A stretch of 64,000 bases of DNA from JBBQNR01 sp963774075 (lineage in GTDB: Bacteria; Actinomycetota; Thermoleophilia; Solirubrobacterales; JBBDJG01). This document shows, piece by piece, positions 33,627-42,058 of the stretch (within the stretch, counting starts at the first letter, position 1; each line of letters begins with the position of its first letter). The position numbers and the translations under genes are program-made. Under the pieces are notes generated by a model. That model was not told where the DNA came from. It ran no database searches and saw only the letters and a list, made by a program, of their open reading frames with translations. Location: NCBI GenBank assembly GCA_963774075.1, contig CAVZDP010000009.1:310001-374000 (forward strand), read 5' to 3'.

Positions 33627-34284
33627 CGCCCGGACCCCCCGCAAGAGAACGGCCGCGCGCCTTTTCAGGTTCGACCGCTCGCTCGGTTCGCGTTTCGTCG
33701 CAGGCGCAGACGAGGCCGGGCGCGGAAGCCTCGCCGGGCCGCTCGTGGCAGCGGCGGTCCTCTTCGACTACCAGCGCCTGACCACACGCGAGATCCGTGC
33801 GCTGACCAGGCTCGACGACTCGAAGGTGCATGACCCCGACGAGCGCGAGCGGCTCTACCCGCTCGTCATGAGCGCCGCCGTACGCGTCGCCGTCACCTCG
33901 CGCTGCGCGCAGCGAATCGACGACGTGGGCCTGCACGTGACGAACCTCGCCTCCCTGCGCGACTGTCTCGCCCGGGTCGCGGTGCCGGGCACCCTCTGCC
34001 TCGTTGACGGCTTCCGCGTCGCCGACGTCGGCCATCCACAGCAGGCCGTGATCGAAGGAGACGCACGCAGTGCGGCGATCGCCGCCGCGTCGGTGATCGC
34101 AAAGGTGACGCGCGACCGCTACATGGTGCGCGCCGCCGACGAGCTGCCCGGCTGGCACTTCCACACCAACGTCGGTTACTCGACTCCGGAGCATCGCGAC
34201 GCGATCGCGACGCTGGGCATCAGCGTGCTGCATCGGCGCTCCTTCCAGTCGGTCGCGTATCAGCAGCTCGCGATCGAGGGCTGA
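33520..34284 (+). CDS. rnhB: Ribonuclease HII, start inside lepB
   Basis: Removes RNA from RNA:DNA hybrids and misincorporated ribonucleotides. The motif GADEAGRGSLAGPLVAAAV with the first catalytic Asp-Glu pair is near residue 64. LVDGFR near 165 and the later ASVIAKVTRDR follow the family. The only standard start ahead of the domain is GTG 33520, which overlaps lepB by 107 bases and adds about 50 serine/arginine/threonine-rich residues read from lepB's own conserved C-terminal box in another frame. No ATG, GTG, TTG or CTG lies between the lepB stop and the domain. The start is therefore doubtful, the enzyme is not. Confidence 0.9.
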   Translation: MAKATTAASGARSRGTGSSGKRSSATGRSTGSDSSSARTPRKRTAARLFRFDRSLGSRFVAGADEAGRGSLAGPLVAAAVLFDYQRLTTREIRALTRLDDSKVHDPDERERLYPLVMSAAVRVAVTSRCAQRIDDVGLHVTNLASLRDCLARVAVPGTLCLVDGFRVADVGHPQQAVIEGDARSAAIAAASVIAKVTRDRYMVRAADELPGWHFHTNVGYSTPEHRDAIATLGISVLHRRSFQSVAYQQLAIEG

Positions 34285-34291
34285 GCCGCTC

Positions 34292-34708
34292 ATCTCGCCG
34301 CGCAACCTCGAAGCCGTCCAGCGGAGCTTCGATGCGTTCAATCGCGGTGACCTCGACGAGCTGCTGGCCGTCTACCGTGAGGACGCCGAGCTCAACACCC
34401 TGACCTCTGCGCTCGTCGAGGGCGAGGCCTTCCGCGGCCACGACGGCATCCGTAGGTACGTGGAGACCATCGGCGAGACGTGGGAGGAGTTCGAGCTGCT
34501 GCCCGAGGACTTCCACGATCTCGGCGATCGCGTGGTCGTGCTCGGCCGCTGGCGTGCGCGGGGGAAGGGCAGCGGCGCGCAGTACGAGACGACCCTCGGC
34601 TGGCTGTTCGAGCTGCGCGAGGGAAGGATCGCGCTGCTTCGCTCCTACCGCGAACCGGCCGATGCTCTGGCGGCCGGCAGGGGCGCCGGCGAGCCGGAGA
34701 CGCCCTGA
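34292..34708 (+). CDS. SnoaL-like (NTF2-fold) protein lacking a standard start codon
   Basis: About 138 residues, a paralogue of the two proteins at 10.7 and 11.1 kb (FDAFNRGDLDELLAVYREDAE and EAFRGHDGIRRYVETIGETWEEF). The conserved protein begins a few residues after the rnhB stop, but the frame has no ATG, GTG, TTG or CTG between the stop at 34094 and a CTG in the second helix (about 34352). ATC 34292, about 11 bases after GAGGG, is the inferred start. The first GTG (34460) would leave 82 residues, half a fold. Either a rare start codon is used or this is a decayed copy. Confidence 0.6.
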   Translation: MSPRNLEAVQRSFDAFNRGDLDELLAVYREDAELNTLTSALVEGEAFRGHDGIRRYVETIGETWEEFELLPEDFHDLGDRVVVLGRWRARGKGSGAQYETTLGWLFELREGRIALLRSYREPADALAAGRGAGEPETP

Positions 34709-34727
34709 CCCACCCGGCTGCGTGCCT

Positions 34728-35117
34728 TCAAAACGCCGCCTCGACGTGCTCGAGCGTGACCAGGCGGCCGGCCGGCGACACGAGGACGCCGATGGCGTCG
34801 AACCGCGCGTTGTGGCACCCCGGCGCCGTTCCGGAGCGCTCGCTCAACCAGGAACGCGCGACGCGGCGCACCTGCGCGCGCTTCGCGGGCCCGACGCCCT
34901 CGAGGGGGAACGCGGGGCCGCGCCGCTCGCCATCGCGGGCGACGAGCGTCTTGACCTCGCAGAAGACGAGAGTCGATCCGTGGCGCGCGACGAGGTCCAA
35001 CTCTCCCTCGCGCGTGCGGTAGTTGCGCTCGAGCACACGGTAGCCGGCGCGCTCCAGCCGCTGAGCGGCGAGCCTCTCGCCGAGCCGGCCGACCCTGGTG
35101 CGGCGGTCTGGTGCCAT
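34728..35117 (-). CDS. yraN: UPF0102 protein YraN (endonuclease-like fold)
   Basis: A 129-residue YraN/UPF0102 protein with the restriction-endonuclease-like core: GERLAAQRLERAGYRVLERNYRTREGELD and the D...E-x-K signature at GELDLVARHGSTLVFCEVKT. It is usually found between rnhB and comM, where the plus-strand order would put it. Here the gene is inverted and transcribed against rnhB and divergent from comM. ATG 35117 fits the family start. The biological role is unproven in the family. Confidence 0.9.
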   Translation of the reverse strand: MAPDRRTRVGRLGERLAAQRLERAGYRVLERNYRTREGELDLVARHGSTLVFCEVKTLVARDGERRGPAFPLEGVGPAKRAQVRRVARSWLSERSGTAPGCHNARFDAIGVLVSPAGRLVTLEHVEAAF

Positions 35118-35237
35118 GGGGAGCGACCTTAGGAGAGGCAAGCTCACCGATTCGGCGTCAAAGGGAAAGCAAGCGTCGCAGTTCCGTCGCGCTTTCTTGA
35201 CTATCGTGCGCTCGCCTTCTCGTGCACGCCGCCTAAC

Positions 35238-36794
35238 GTGCTGAGCGTGCTCTCCGGCGTTGCGACCTTCGCGCTCATGGGCGTGGGGGCTCAGCAGGTC
35301 GCCGTGGAGGCCGACATCCACGCCGGGCTGCCGTCGTTCGCGATCGTTGGCCTGCCGGACGCGGCCGTGCAGGAGTCGCGCGAGCGCGTGCGCGCCGCGC
35401 TCGTCAACTGCGGGTTCGAGTTCCCGTTGCGGCGGATCACCGTCAACCTGGCGCCGGGCGATTTCCGCAAGGCCGGCCCCGGATTCGACCTCGCGCTCGC
35501 CGCGGCGGTCCTCGCCGCGAGCGGGCAGGTGCGAGCCGAGGCACTCGAGGGCCACGCCGTCTGCGGCGAGCTGGGGCTCGACGGCACCGTGAGGCCCGTG
35601 CGAGGCGCCCTCGTGATCGCGGACGCCGCACGCCGCAGCGGCTGCACCGGGCTCGTGCTTCCGGCCGCGAACGCGCGCGAGGCCTCGCTCGTGGACGGGC
35701 TCGACGTCGTGGGCCTCGAGAGCGTGCGCGAGCTCGCCTCGTTCCTGGCCGGCGAATGGACTCCCGCGAAGCCGGAGGTCGACGCCCGGGCGCTGCTCGA
35801 GGCGTCGCCCGCCGACGACCCCGACCTGTCCGAGGTCCGCGGCCACAGCGCGCTCAAGCGCGCGCTGGAGGTCGCCGCGGCCGGCGGCCACCACGTCCTC
35901 ATGATCGGTCCCCCTGGAAGCGGAAAGTCGATGATCGCCCGCAGGCTGCCGACGATCCTGCCCGCGCCGACTTTCGAGGAGGCGCTGGAGGTGACCCGAG
36001 TGCACAGCGTCGTGGGGCTCTTGGGCGGGGAGGCTCTGGTGCGGCGCCGGCCCTTTCGCGCTCCGCACCACTCGATCTCGAGCGCCGGCCTGATCGGTGG
36101 CGGGAACCCTCCGGCGCCGGGCGAGGCGAGCCTCGCCCACAACGGCGTGTTGTTCCTCGACGAGCTGGCGGAGTTCGGCCGCCCGGCCCTCGAGGCGCTG
36201 AGACAGCCGCTCGAGCGCGGGTCGGTCGAGCTCACCCGCGGGCAGCGGACGGTCGCGTTCCCGATGCGGTTCATGCTCGTCGCCGCGACGAACCCGTGCC
36301 CGTGCGGCCACTCGGGCGACCCGCGGCGCCAGTGCCTCTGCCATCCGACCGCGCGCCACCGCTACCTGGCGAAGCTGAGCGGGGCGCTCCTCGACCGCGT
36401 CGACATGATCGTTCGGGTCGATCCGCCGACACGCGACGAGCTGATGTCGGACGCGCCCGCGGAGAGCTCCGCCGCGGTCAGGGACCGGGTGATCGCGGCG
36501 CGGAAGCGTCAGGTGCAGCGCCTGATGGCCGAGGGCCTGCGCTGCAACACCGACATTCCCGCCTCCGCGGCGCGCCGACTCTGCCGGCTCAGGCCGGACG
36601 CCCGCTCTGCCCTGGCACGGGCGCACGAGCGCGTCGGCCTCAGCGCTCGCGGCCACGATCGCGTGCTGCGCGTCGCGCTCACGCTCGCCGACCTCGGCGG
36701 GCGCTCTGTCATCGAGCGCGCCGACGTCGCCGAAGCGATCGCCTATCGCGAGCCGAGGCCGGTCGACGCGTTCTCTGCGGAGGCGCTTGCGTGA
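35238..36794 (+). CDS. comM: Mg chelatase-like AAA+ protein ComM/YifB
   Basis: A hexameric AAA+ helicase that promotes branch migration during natural transformation. The N-terminal lon-like domain runs from 1 to about 170 (GLPSFAIVGLPDAAVQESRERV). The AAA+ core has Walker A IGPPGSGKSMIARRLP near 222 and Walker B NGVLFLDELAEF. The zinc-ribbon-like NPCPCGHSGDPRRQCLCHP is near 352. It has 518 residues, normal. Start GTG 35238. It overlaps dprA by four bases, so this and the next gene form a DNA-uptake processing pair. Confidence 0.94.
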   Translation: MLSVLSGVATFALMGVGAQQVAVEADIHAGLPSFAIVGLPDAAVQESRERVRAALVNCGFEFPLRRITVNLAPGDFRKAGPGFDLALAAAVLAASGQVRAEALEGHAVCGELGLDGTVRPVRGALVIADAARRSGCTGLVLPAANAREASLVDGLDVVGLESVRELASFLAGEWTPAKPEVDARALLEASPADDPDLSEVRGHSALKRALEVAAAGGHHVLMIGPPGSGKSMIARRLPTILPAPTFEEALEVTRVHSVVGLLGGEALVRRRPFRAPHHSISSAGLIGGGNPPAPGEASLAHNGVLFLDELAEFGRPALEALRQPLERGSVELTRGQRTVAFPMRFMLVAATNPCPCGHSGDPRRQCLCHPTARHRYLAKLSGALLDRVDMIVRVDPPTRDELMSDAPAESSAAVRDRVIAARKRQVQRLMAEGLRCNTDIPASAARRLCRLRPDARSALARAHERVGLSARGHDRVLRVALTLADLGGRSVIERADVAEAIAYREPRPVDAFSAEALA

Positions 36795-37894
36795 GTGAGT
36801 GGAGCGCCTGCGACGGCTGCCTGCGGCGCTCGGCGCTCCTCGGCCTGCTGACCCCCTACATCGCGCGCTCGCTCGACGAGCGCCGGAGCGTGCCCAGCCT
36901 GCTCGCGCTCTCCGACCATGATCTGATCGCGGCCGTCTGCGGCCGCAACCGCACTGCCGCGGAGGGGCTGCTGGAGCGCTTCGATGGCTCGCGTGCTCGT
37001 GAGGCGGCAGCCGCAGCCCGCCTCGCCGCAGTCTGCCGTCACGACGCGCGTTTCCCGCCGCTGCTCGCCGCGCCGCCCGACGCCCCGGCGTTGCTCTATG
37101 CCCGTGGAGACGTTGGACTGCTCGCGACGCTCGCGGATGACGCCGCGGTCGCGATCGTCGGGTCGCGCAGGGGCTCGTCTTATGGCCTCGAGGCGGCGCA
37201 CGCGCTCGCACGCGAGCTCGGCGCCTGCGGTGTACCGGTCGTGAGCGGGCTGGCGCTGGGCATCGACTCGGCGGCACACGAGGGGGCGCTCGAGGCAGGT
37301 GGGCCGACGGTCGCCGTTCTCGCCGGCGGGGCCGACGTCCCCTACCCGCGCACGAAGCTCCACCTCTACCGGCGCATTGCCGAAAGCGGGCTCGTCGTCT
37401 CCGAGCTGCCGCCCGGGCAGCGGCCAGAGCGCTGGTGCTTCCCCGCCCGCAACCGGATCATGGCGGCGCTCGCGACGATGACGGTCGTGGTGGAGGGTGC
37501 GGCCGACTCCGGCTCGCTGATCACCGCGCGCTTCGCGGCCGACCTCGGTCGCGACGTGGGCGCCGTGCCCGGGCAGGTCACTTCACCTCTGGCGCAAGGG
37601 CCGAACGACCTGCTCGCCGACGGCGCATGCGTCGTTCGCTGCGCGGCCGACGTGCTCGACGCGCTCTACGGGGCCGGCGAGCACGCGGCTCGCCGCACTG
37701 CCGCCGCGTCCCCGCCGGAGCTCGAGCCGGAGCTCGCGGAGCTGCTCGCCGCGGTCGAGCAGGGTGCGGGGACGGTCGACGCGATCGCCCAGAAGGGCGC
37801 ACACGCGGCGCGCGTGCTGGCCGGTCTCACAGAGCTCGAGTTGATGGGTCTGGTCAGGCGCTCCGGGGGCGGCGCCTACGTCCGCCGCGCGTGA
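36791..37894 (+). CDS. dprA: DNA-processing protein DprA/Smf
   Basis: Loads RecA on incoming single-stranded DNA. The Rossmann-like domain has AIVGSRRGSSYGLEAA near 120, VVSGLALGIDSAAHEGALEAGG near 150 and ADSGSLITARFAADLGRDV near 238. A C-terminal winged-helix-like segment (about 300-367) ends GLVRRSGGGAYVRR. Start GTG 36791 overlaps the comM stop (GTGA). The N-terminus carries CDGC, which may be a small metal or structural site. It has 367 residues. Confidence 0.94.
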   Translation: MSEWSACDGCLRRSALLGLLTPYIARSLDERRSVPSLLALSDHDLIAAVCGRNRTAAEGLLERFDGSRAREAAAAARLAAVCRHDARFPPLLAAPPDAPALLYARGDVGLLATLADDAAVAIVGSRRGSSYGLEAAHALARELGACGVPVVSGLALGIDSAAHEGALEAGGPTVAVLAGGADVPYPRTKLHLYRRIAESGLVVSELPPGQRPERWCFPARNRIMAALATMTVVVEGAADSGSLITARFAADLGRDVGAVPGQVTSPLAQGPNDLLADGACVVRCAADVLDALYGAGEHAARRTAAASPPELEPELAELLAAVEQGAGTVDAIAQKGAHAARVLAGLTELELMGLVRRSGGGAYVRRA

Positions 37895-37914
37895 GCGCTG
37901 CCTCAGAGCCTCTC

Positions 37915-38568
37915 TCAGCCCAGATGCGCCTGCGAGCGCTGCGCGTACAGCTTCGGCAGGAAGAACTGGAAGTTGCCGACCTCTTCGACGTTGTGCTTGA
38001 TCCAGCCTTCGGCTACCTCGCGCGGGAAGAGCCGCGTGCGCGCGAGCCAGTTGACGACATTGCCGATGAGCGGTAGGGAGGAGCCGACGACCAGGTGCGA
38101 GCGGTAGAGCGTCCCGCGCGGTGTCGCCTCGAAGGTGTGGCGCAGCTCTCCGATCTTGATGCGGAAGCTGCGCACGACGAGATGCAGCCCGCTCTCGTCC
38201 ATCTGCACGACGCGGGCGCGCGTGCTCGTCACCTTCGGGCCGAGCCGTTCCTGGATCAAGACGCTCGCGCCCGCACTGACGCCGGGTGAGCGATCGCGGG
38301 CCATCCTGCGGATGGCGAAGCGGATGTGGTCACGCGGGTGCCAGATTCGGTACAGCGGGACGAGCTGGCCGCCGTGCTCCAGGTGCGAGAACGGAAAGCT
38401 CTGGAACCACCAGACGAGCATCTCGGGCGTGACGCCCTCGATCAGCTCGTGCTCGATGCGGCACTCGAGGCGACCGTCCTCGAGCTGGTCGATGCTCGTG
38501 CCGGCGGTCGAGACATCCTTCATGTCCCATGTGATCGAAAGCGGAGGCGGAACCGGAGGCTTCAGCAT
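37915..38568 (-). CDS. DAPG hydrolase (PhiG)-like protein
   Basis: A 217-residue protein. The segment HELIEGVTPEMLVWWFQSFP (about residues 36-55) and the later YRIWHPRDHIRF resemble the PhiG domain of 2,4-diacetylphloroglucinol hydrolase, a helix-grip/Bet v1-related fold that cleaves carbon-carbon bonds of phloroglucinol-type compounds. Histidines and glutamates that would bind zinc are present but I cannot assign them with certainty. Its ATG is only 21 bases from the ATG of the divergent thiD. The real substrate is unknown; lipid or aromatic binding is an alternative. Confidence 0.55.
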   Translation of the reverse strand: MLKPPVPPPLSITWDMKDVSTAGTSIDQLEDGRLECRIEHELIEGVTPEMLVWWFQSFPFSHLEHGGQLVPLYRIWHPRDHIRFAIRRMARDRSPGVSAGASVLIQERLGPKVTSTRARVVQMDESGLHLVVRSFRIKIGELRHTFEATPRGTLYRSHLVVGSSLPLIGNVVNWLARTRLFPREVAEGWIKHNVEEVGNFQFFLPKLYAQRSQAHLG

Positions 38569-38576
38569 CGCGTCCG

Positions 38577-38585
38577 TATTCTGAG
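38577..38585. promoter_or_regulatory. Overlapping divergent -10 boxes of thiD and the PhiG-like gene
   Basis: Within the 21-base gap (38569-38589), TATTCT at 38577-38582 lies seven bases before the thiD ATG. The same bases read on the minus strand as CAGAAT, eight bases before the other ATG. Both transcripts would be leaderless, and each -35 region would lie inside the opposite coding sequence. Confidence 0.45.
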
Positions 38586-38589
38586 GCTC

Positions 38590-39411
38590 ATGGCGCAATC
38601 GCGCACGGTCCCCACGGTGCTCTCGATCGCCGGCTCGGACTCGGGTGGCGGCGCCGGCATCCAGGCCGACCTGAAGGCCTTCGCTCGCTGCGGGGTCCAC
38701 GGCATGACGGCGATCACCGCGATCACCTGGCAGAACACCGTCGCCGTGGAGGGAGTCACGCCGGTCGCCCCGGAGGCGATAGTCGCTCAGGTCCGGGCTG
38801 TCGTCGACGACCTCGGCGTCGACGCCGTCAAGGTCGGGATGCTCGGTGACCGCGGCACGATCGTGGCGGTCGATCAGGCGCTCGACCTCGTCGGCGAGGT
38901 GCCCGTCGTCGTGGACCCGGTGATGGTGGCCGAGAGCGGCGCGCCGCTGCTCGATCCGGACGCCCGCGACGCCCTCGTCGAGGTCATCCTGCCCCGCGCA
39001 ACCGTCCTGACCCCGAATGCGCTCGAGGCTCGGACACTGCTCGAGGTGGCCGGCCAGGATGCGGACGTCGATCTCGAGCAGGCGGCGCGGGCGATTCACT
39101 CCCTCGGCCCGCGCGCTGTCGTCATCACCGGCGGGCACGTCGGGGACGCGGAGGAGACGCGCGATCTCTTCTACGACGGGGAGCGGCTGGTGGCGATCAC
39201 GGGCCCGAGGTATCCCGGTGGCGCCGCTCACGGCTCGGGCTGCACGCATTCCTCCGTGCTCGCGGCGCACCTGGCGCTCGGCCGCGACCCGCTCGAGGCG
39301 GCGCGCGCCGCGAAGAGGATCGCCTCCGAGGCGGTGCGCGACGGCCTGCGTGACCTGGGCGCCGGGGCGGGGCCGGTGGACGTCTTCCGGCTCGCCACTC
39401 GGCCCGATTGA
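38590..39411 (+). CDS. thiD: Hydroxymethylpyrimidine (phosphate) kinase ThiD
   Basis: Phosphorylates HMP and HMP-phosphate for thiamine synthesis. The ribokinase-fold motifs are SIAGSDSGGGAGIQADLK near residue 12, TPNALEARTLL near 144 and the anion hole GAAHGSGCTHSSVLAAHLA near 212. It has 273 residues. No other thiamine gene or TPP riboswitch is near, and the mRNA seems leaderless. Confidence 0.95.
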   Translation: MAQSRTVPTVLSIAGSDSGGGAGIQADLKAFARCGVHGMTAITAITWQNTVAVEGVTPVAPEAIVAQVRAVVDDLGVDAVKVGMLGDRGTIVAVDQALDLVGEVPVVVDPVMVAESGAPLLDPDARDALVEVILPRATVLTPNALEARTLLEVAGQDADVDLEQAARAIHSLGPRAVVITGGHVGDAEETRDLFYDGERLVAITGPRYPGGAAHGSGCTHSSVLAAHLALGRDPLEAARAAKRIASEAVRDGLRDLGAGAGPVDVFRLATRPD

Positions 39412-39435
39412 GCTCGGCCCGGGCCGATTGAGCCC
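39401..39435 (+). repeat. Imperfect 15-bp direct repeat with 20-bp period
   Basis: ggcccgattgagctc (39401-39415) and gggccgattgagccc (39421-39435). The first copy covers the thiD stop codon. The second may supply a TTGAGC -35-like box, 15 bases ahead of the CATAAT box. Confidence 0.8.
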
Positions 39436-39448
39436 CGACCTGCTCTGA

Positions 39449-39454
39449 CATAAT
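39449..39454 (+). promoter_or_regulatory. -10 box (CATAAT), leaderless
   Basis: CATAAT (five of six) ends seven bases before ATG 39462 of the small acidic protein, with no ribosome binding site. Confidence 0.5.
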
Positions 39455-39461
39455 CCGCCGC

Positions 39462-39710
39462 ATGAGGTTCCTGCGCTTGATGCCGGGTCGTGGGGAGGTC
39501 GTCCTCGCCGAGGGCGACCCGCAGCTCTCCGAGGACGAGGAGCGCCTCGTAGAGGAGTTCCGCCGCCAGCTCGACTCCGGCATGTGGGCCGCCGTGCCGA
39601 TCGAGGAGGGCACGACGGGACGCCGAGAGGCCGTGATGGTCAAGGACTTCGCAGACATCCCCCGTGACGCCGAGCGCGTGATCTTCTTTCCCCGCGCGGC
39701 CGGCGGCTAG
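39462..39710 (+). CDS. Small acidic protein, unknown function
   Basis: 82 residues. The N-terminal MRFLRLMPGRGEVVL is followed by a glutamate-rich helix (EDEERLVEEFRRQLDSGMWAAVP) and a C-terminal strand-like part. It has no signal peptide, membrane segment or cysteine. A good leaderless promoter and GC-ending codons support a real gene. It is followed 19 bases later by a membrane protein gene. I do not recognise the family. Confidence 0.7.
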   Translation: MRFLRLMPGRGEVVLAEGDPQLSEDEERLVEEFRRQLDSGMWAAVPIEEGTTGRREAVMVKDFADIPRDAERVIFFPRAAGG

Positions 39711-39728
39711 GGTCTAGGCACTAAAGCC

Positions 39729-40370
39729 GTGACGGCGGTGTTCAGCATCCTCGTGCTGGTCGCCTTCGCGCTGCTCGTCTACCTGGGAACCCGGGAGGCG
39801 CGTAGGCTCGCGAAGCGCAAACGCAGTCCTTCGCGCCGCCAGCGCCGCCAGAGCGTGCGGATCGATCCCGGCGGCGAGCGTCGCGCGGAGCGCCGGGCGC
39901 GGGCGCTCCTGAAGTCGATCGTCAACCGCGACGAGTGGGAGATGTACAGAGACCTGGGTTTCATCCGCGTCCTCGGCTGGGGTGAGGACGGAAGCGATGG
40001 TGGGCCGGCGGGCTACGGCTACCTGATCTACCCGCACAAGCCGATCGTGGCCTACCTGCCGGGCTCGAACAGCCTCCTGAGCGAGTACTGCGTGGAGTTC
40101 CCGGACCCCGGCGAGTCTCTCTACGGACCCAAGCTTCCCGATTCCGACGACGTGCTTGCGAAGTGGATGATGATCAAGGCGGACGAGCATCGCCTCATCC
40201 GCGACGCGAACATGCACCTGCCCGGCCGCCAGGTGGATCCGCAACAGGTGCGGCGCGACCTCTGGCGACTTGCAGAGTGGGAGCGCGCCCGCGCGCGCGC
40301 GCGTCGCAGCGGGCGGTCCGCGGCGGGGGCCGACGAGTCGCCGCTGGGGACGGTGGCACAGACGCCTTGA
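39729..40370 (+). CDS. Membrane-anchored protein of unknown function
   Basis: 213 residues. A single N-terminal helix (about 4-20) is followed by a highly basic region (RRLAKRKRSPSRRQRRQ) and a cytoplasmic domain rich in tryptophan and tyrosine (WEMYRDLGFIRVLGWGED, GYGYLIYPHKPIVAYLPG). The GYGYLIYPHKPIVAY element may be a small beta domain; I know no named family. Start GTG 39729. It overlaps ilvD by four bases (TTGA), so the two are co-translated. Confidence 0.75.
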   Translation: MTAVFSILVLVAFALLVYLGTREARRLAKRKRSPSRRQRRQSVRIDPGGERRAERRARALLKSIVNRDEWEMYRDLGFIRVLGWGEDGSDGGPAGYGYLIYPHKPIVAYLPGSNSLLSEYCVEFPDPGESLYGPKLPDSDDVLAKWMMIKADEHRLIRDANMHLPGRQVDPQQVRRDLWRLAEWERARARARRSGRSAAGADESPLGTVAQTP

Positions 40371-42040
40371 GGACGGACGTCCGTCATCGCAGCCGCGCGC
40401 TGGTCGAAGGTCCCGACCGGGCGGCCGCGCGCTCGTACCTCTACTCGATCGGGCTCAGCGACGAGGACCTCCAGAAGCCGATCGTCGGCGTCGCCAACAC
40501 GTGGATCGGGACGATGCCGTGCAACTTCCACCTGAGGCGGCTGTCCGAGAAGGTGATGGCAGGGATCCGCGCCGCGGGTGGGACGCCGCTCGAGTACAAC
40601 ACGATCGCGATCTCAGACGGCATCACGATGGGGACCGAGGGAATGAAGACCTCGCTCGTGAGCCGGGAGGTGGTCGCGGACTCGATCGAGCTCGTCGCGC
40701 GCGGGCATCTCTTCGACGCGGTCGTCTCGCTCTCCGGTTGTGACAAGACGATCCCCGGCACCGTGATGGCGCTGGCGCGTCTGGACGTGCCCTCCCTGAT
40801 GCTCTACGGAGGCTCCGTCGCACCCGGTCGCTTCCAGGACCGAGACGTGACGATCCAGGATGTGTTCGAAGCGGTCGGCGCGCACGCGGCGGGCAGAATG
40901 AGCGAGGAGGAGCTTTCCGCGCTCGAGCACGTCGCCTGCCCGGGAGCCGGCGCGTGCGGCGGGCAGTTCACCGCCAACACGATGGCGACCGCTTTCGAGG
41001 TGATGGGCATCTCGCCCATGGGAAGCGGGATGGTGCCGGCGATGGACCCGTACAAGGACGAGGTTGCATTCGAGTGCGGCCGGCAGGTGATGAAGCTGCT
41101 CGACTGGAACCTGCGCCCGAGCGACGTCATCACGAGGGCGTCGCTCGAGAACGCGATCGCGGCGATCGCGATGACCGGTGGCTCGACCAACGGGGTGCTG
41201 CACCTACTCGCCCTCGCGTACGAGGCCGACATCGAGCTGGAGCTCGAGGACTTCGACCGCGTCAGCGCACGCACGCCGCTGCTTGCGGATCTCAAGCCCG
41301 GTGGGCGCTTCGTCGCCGCAGACCTGTACGTAGCCGGCGGCGTGGCGCTGGTCGCCAACCGCCTGCTCGAAGCCGGGCTGCTGAACGAGGCGGAGCAGAC
41401 GGTGACGGGGCGCACGATCGGCGAGGAAGCGGCCGACGCACAGGAGACTCCCGGTCAGCAGGTCGTGCGCCCGCTCGACGACCCGATCAAGGAGACGGGC
41501 GGGCTCGTGATCCTGCGTGGCAATCTCGCCCCGGAGGGCTGCGTCGTGAAGATGGCGGGCCACGAGCGGCTTCACCACAGGGGCCCGGCGCGGGTGTTCG
41601 AGTGCGAGGAGGACGCGATGGCGGCGGTCACCGCCGGTGGGATCGAGGCCGGCGACGTCGTCGTGATCCGAAACGAGGGGCCGGCCGGTGGGCCGGGGAT
41701 GCGCGAGATGCTCGCGGTGACCGCGGCGCTCGTGGGGGAGGGGCTCGGCGACTCGGTCGCGCTGGTCACAGACGGTCGCTTCTCCGGCGCGACGCACGGC
41801 TTGATGGCGGGTCACGTGGCACCCGAGGCGCCTCGCGGCGGGCCGATCGGGGCCGTGCGCGACGGCGACCCCGTCGTGGTGGACATCGGGCGTCGCCGCC
41901 TCGACCTGGAGCTGCCTGAGCGCGAGATCGTCGAGCGCCTGCAGCACTACGAGCCCCCGCCGCCCAAGTACACCAAGGGCGTGATGGCGAAGTACGCGCG
42001 CTCGGTGTCGTCGGCGTCAGAGGGCGCGATCACGCGCTAG
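40367..42040 (+). CDS. ilvD: Dihydroxy-acid dehydratase
   Basis: Third step of valine/isoleucine synthesis, dehydrating 2,3-dihydroxy acids with an iron-sulfur cluster. Cluster and metal cysteines are in MPCNFH, SLSGCDKTIPG and PGAGACGGQFTANTM. The C-terminal block VTDGRFSGATHGLMAGHVAPEA is typical. The start is TTG 40367, in a TTGA overlap with the upstream gene, giving 557 residues, a normal length. No other ilv or leu gene is nearby. Confidence 0.95.
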   Translation: MRTDVRHRSRALVEGPDRAAARSYLYSIGLSDEDLQKPIVGVANTWIGTMPCNFHLRRLSEKVMAGIRAAGGTPLEYNTIAISDGITMGTEGMKTSLVSREVVADSIELVARGHLFDAVVSLSGCDKTIPGTVMALARLDVPSLMLYGGSVAPGRFQDRDVTIQDVFEAVGAHAAGRMSEEELSALEHVACPGAGACGGQFTANTMATAFEVMGISPMGSGMVPAMDPYKDEVAFECGRQVMKLLDWNLRPSDVITRASLENAIAAIAMTGGSTNGVLHLLALAYEADIELELEDFDRVSARTPLLADLKPGGRFVAADLYVAGGVALVANRLLEAGLLNEAEQTVTGRTIGEEAADAQETPGQQVVRPLDDPIKETGGLVILRGNLAPEGCVVKMAGHERLHHRGPARVFECEEDAMAAVTAGGIEAGDVVVIRNEGPAGGPGMREMLAVTAALVGEGLGDSVALVTDGRFSGATHGLMAGHVAPEAPRGGPIGAVRDGDPVVVDIGRRRLDLELPEREIVERLQHYEPPPPKYTKGVMAKYARSVSSASEGAITR

Positions 42041-42058
42041 ACGGGGCGCTGCTGGGAG

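Noticed and set aside
35118..37277. Extension of the yraN frame to 849 codons
   Set aside because: The upstream part is antisense to comM and dprA and shows no homology; only the last 129 codons match YraN.
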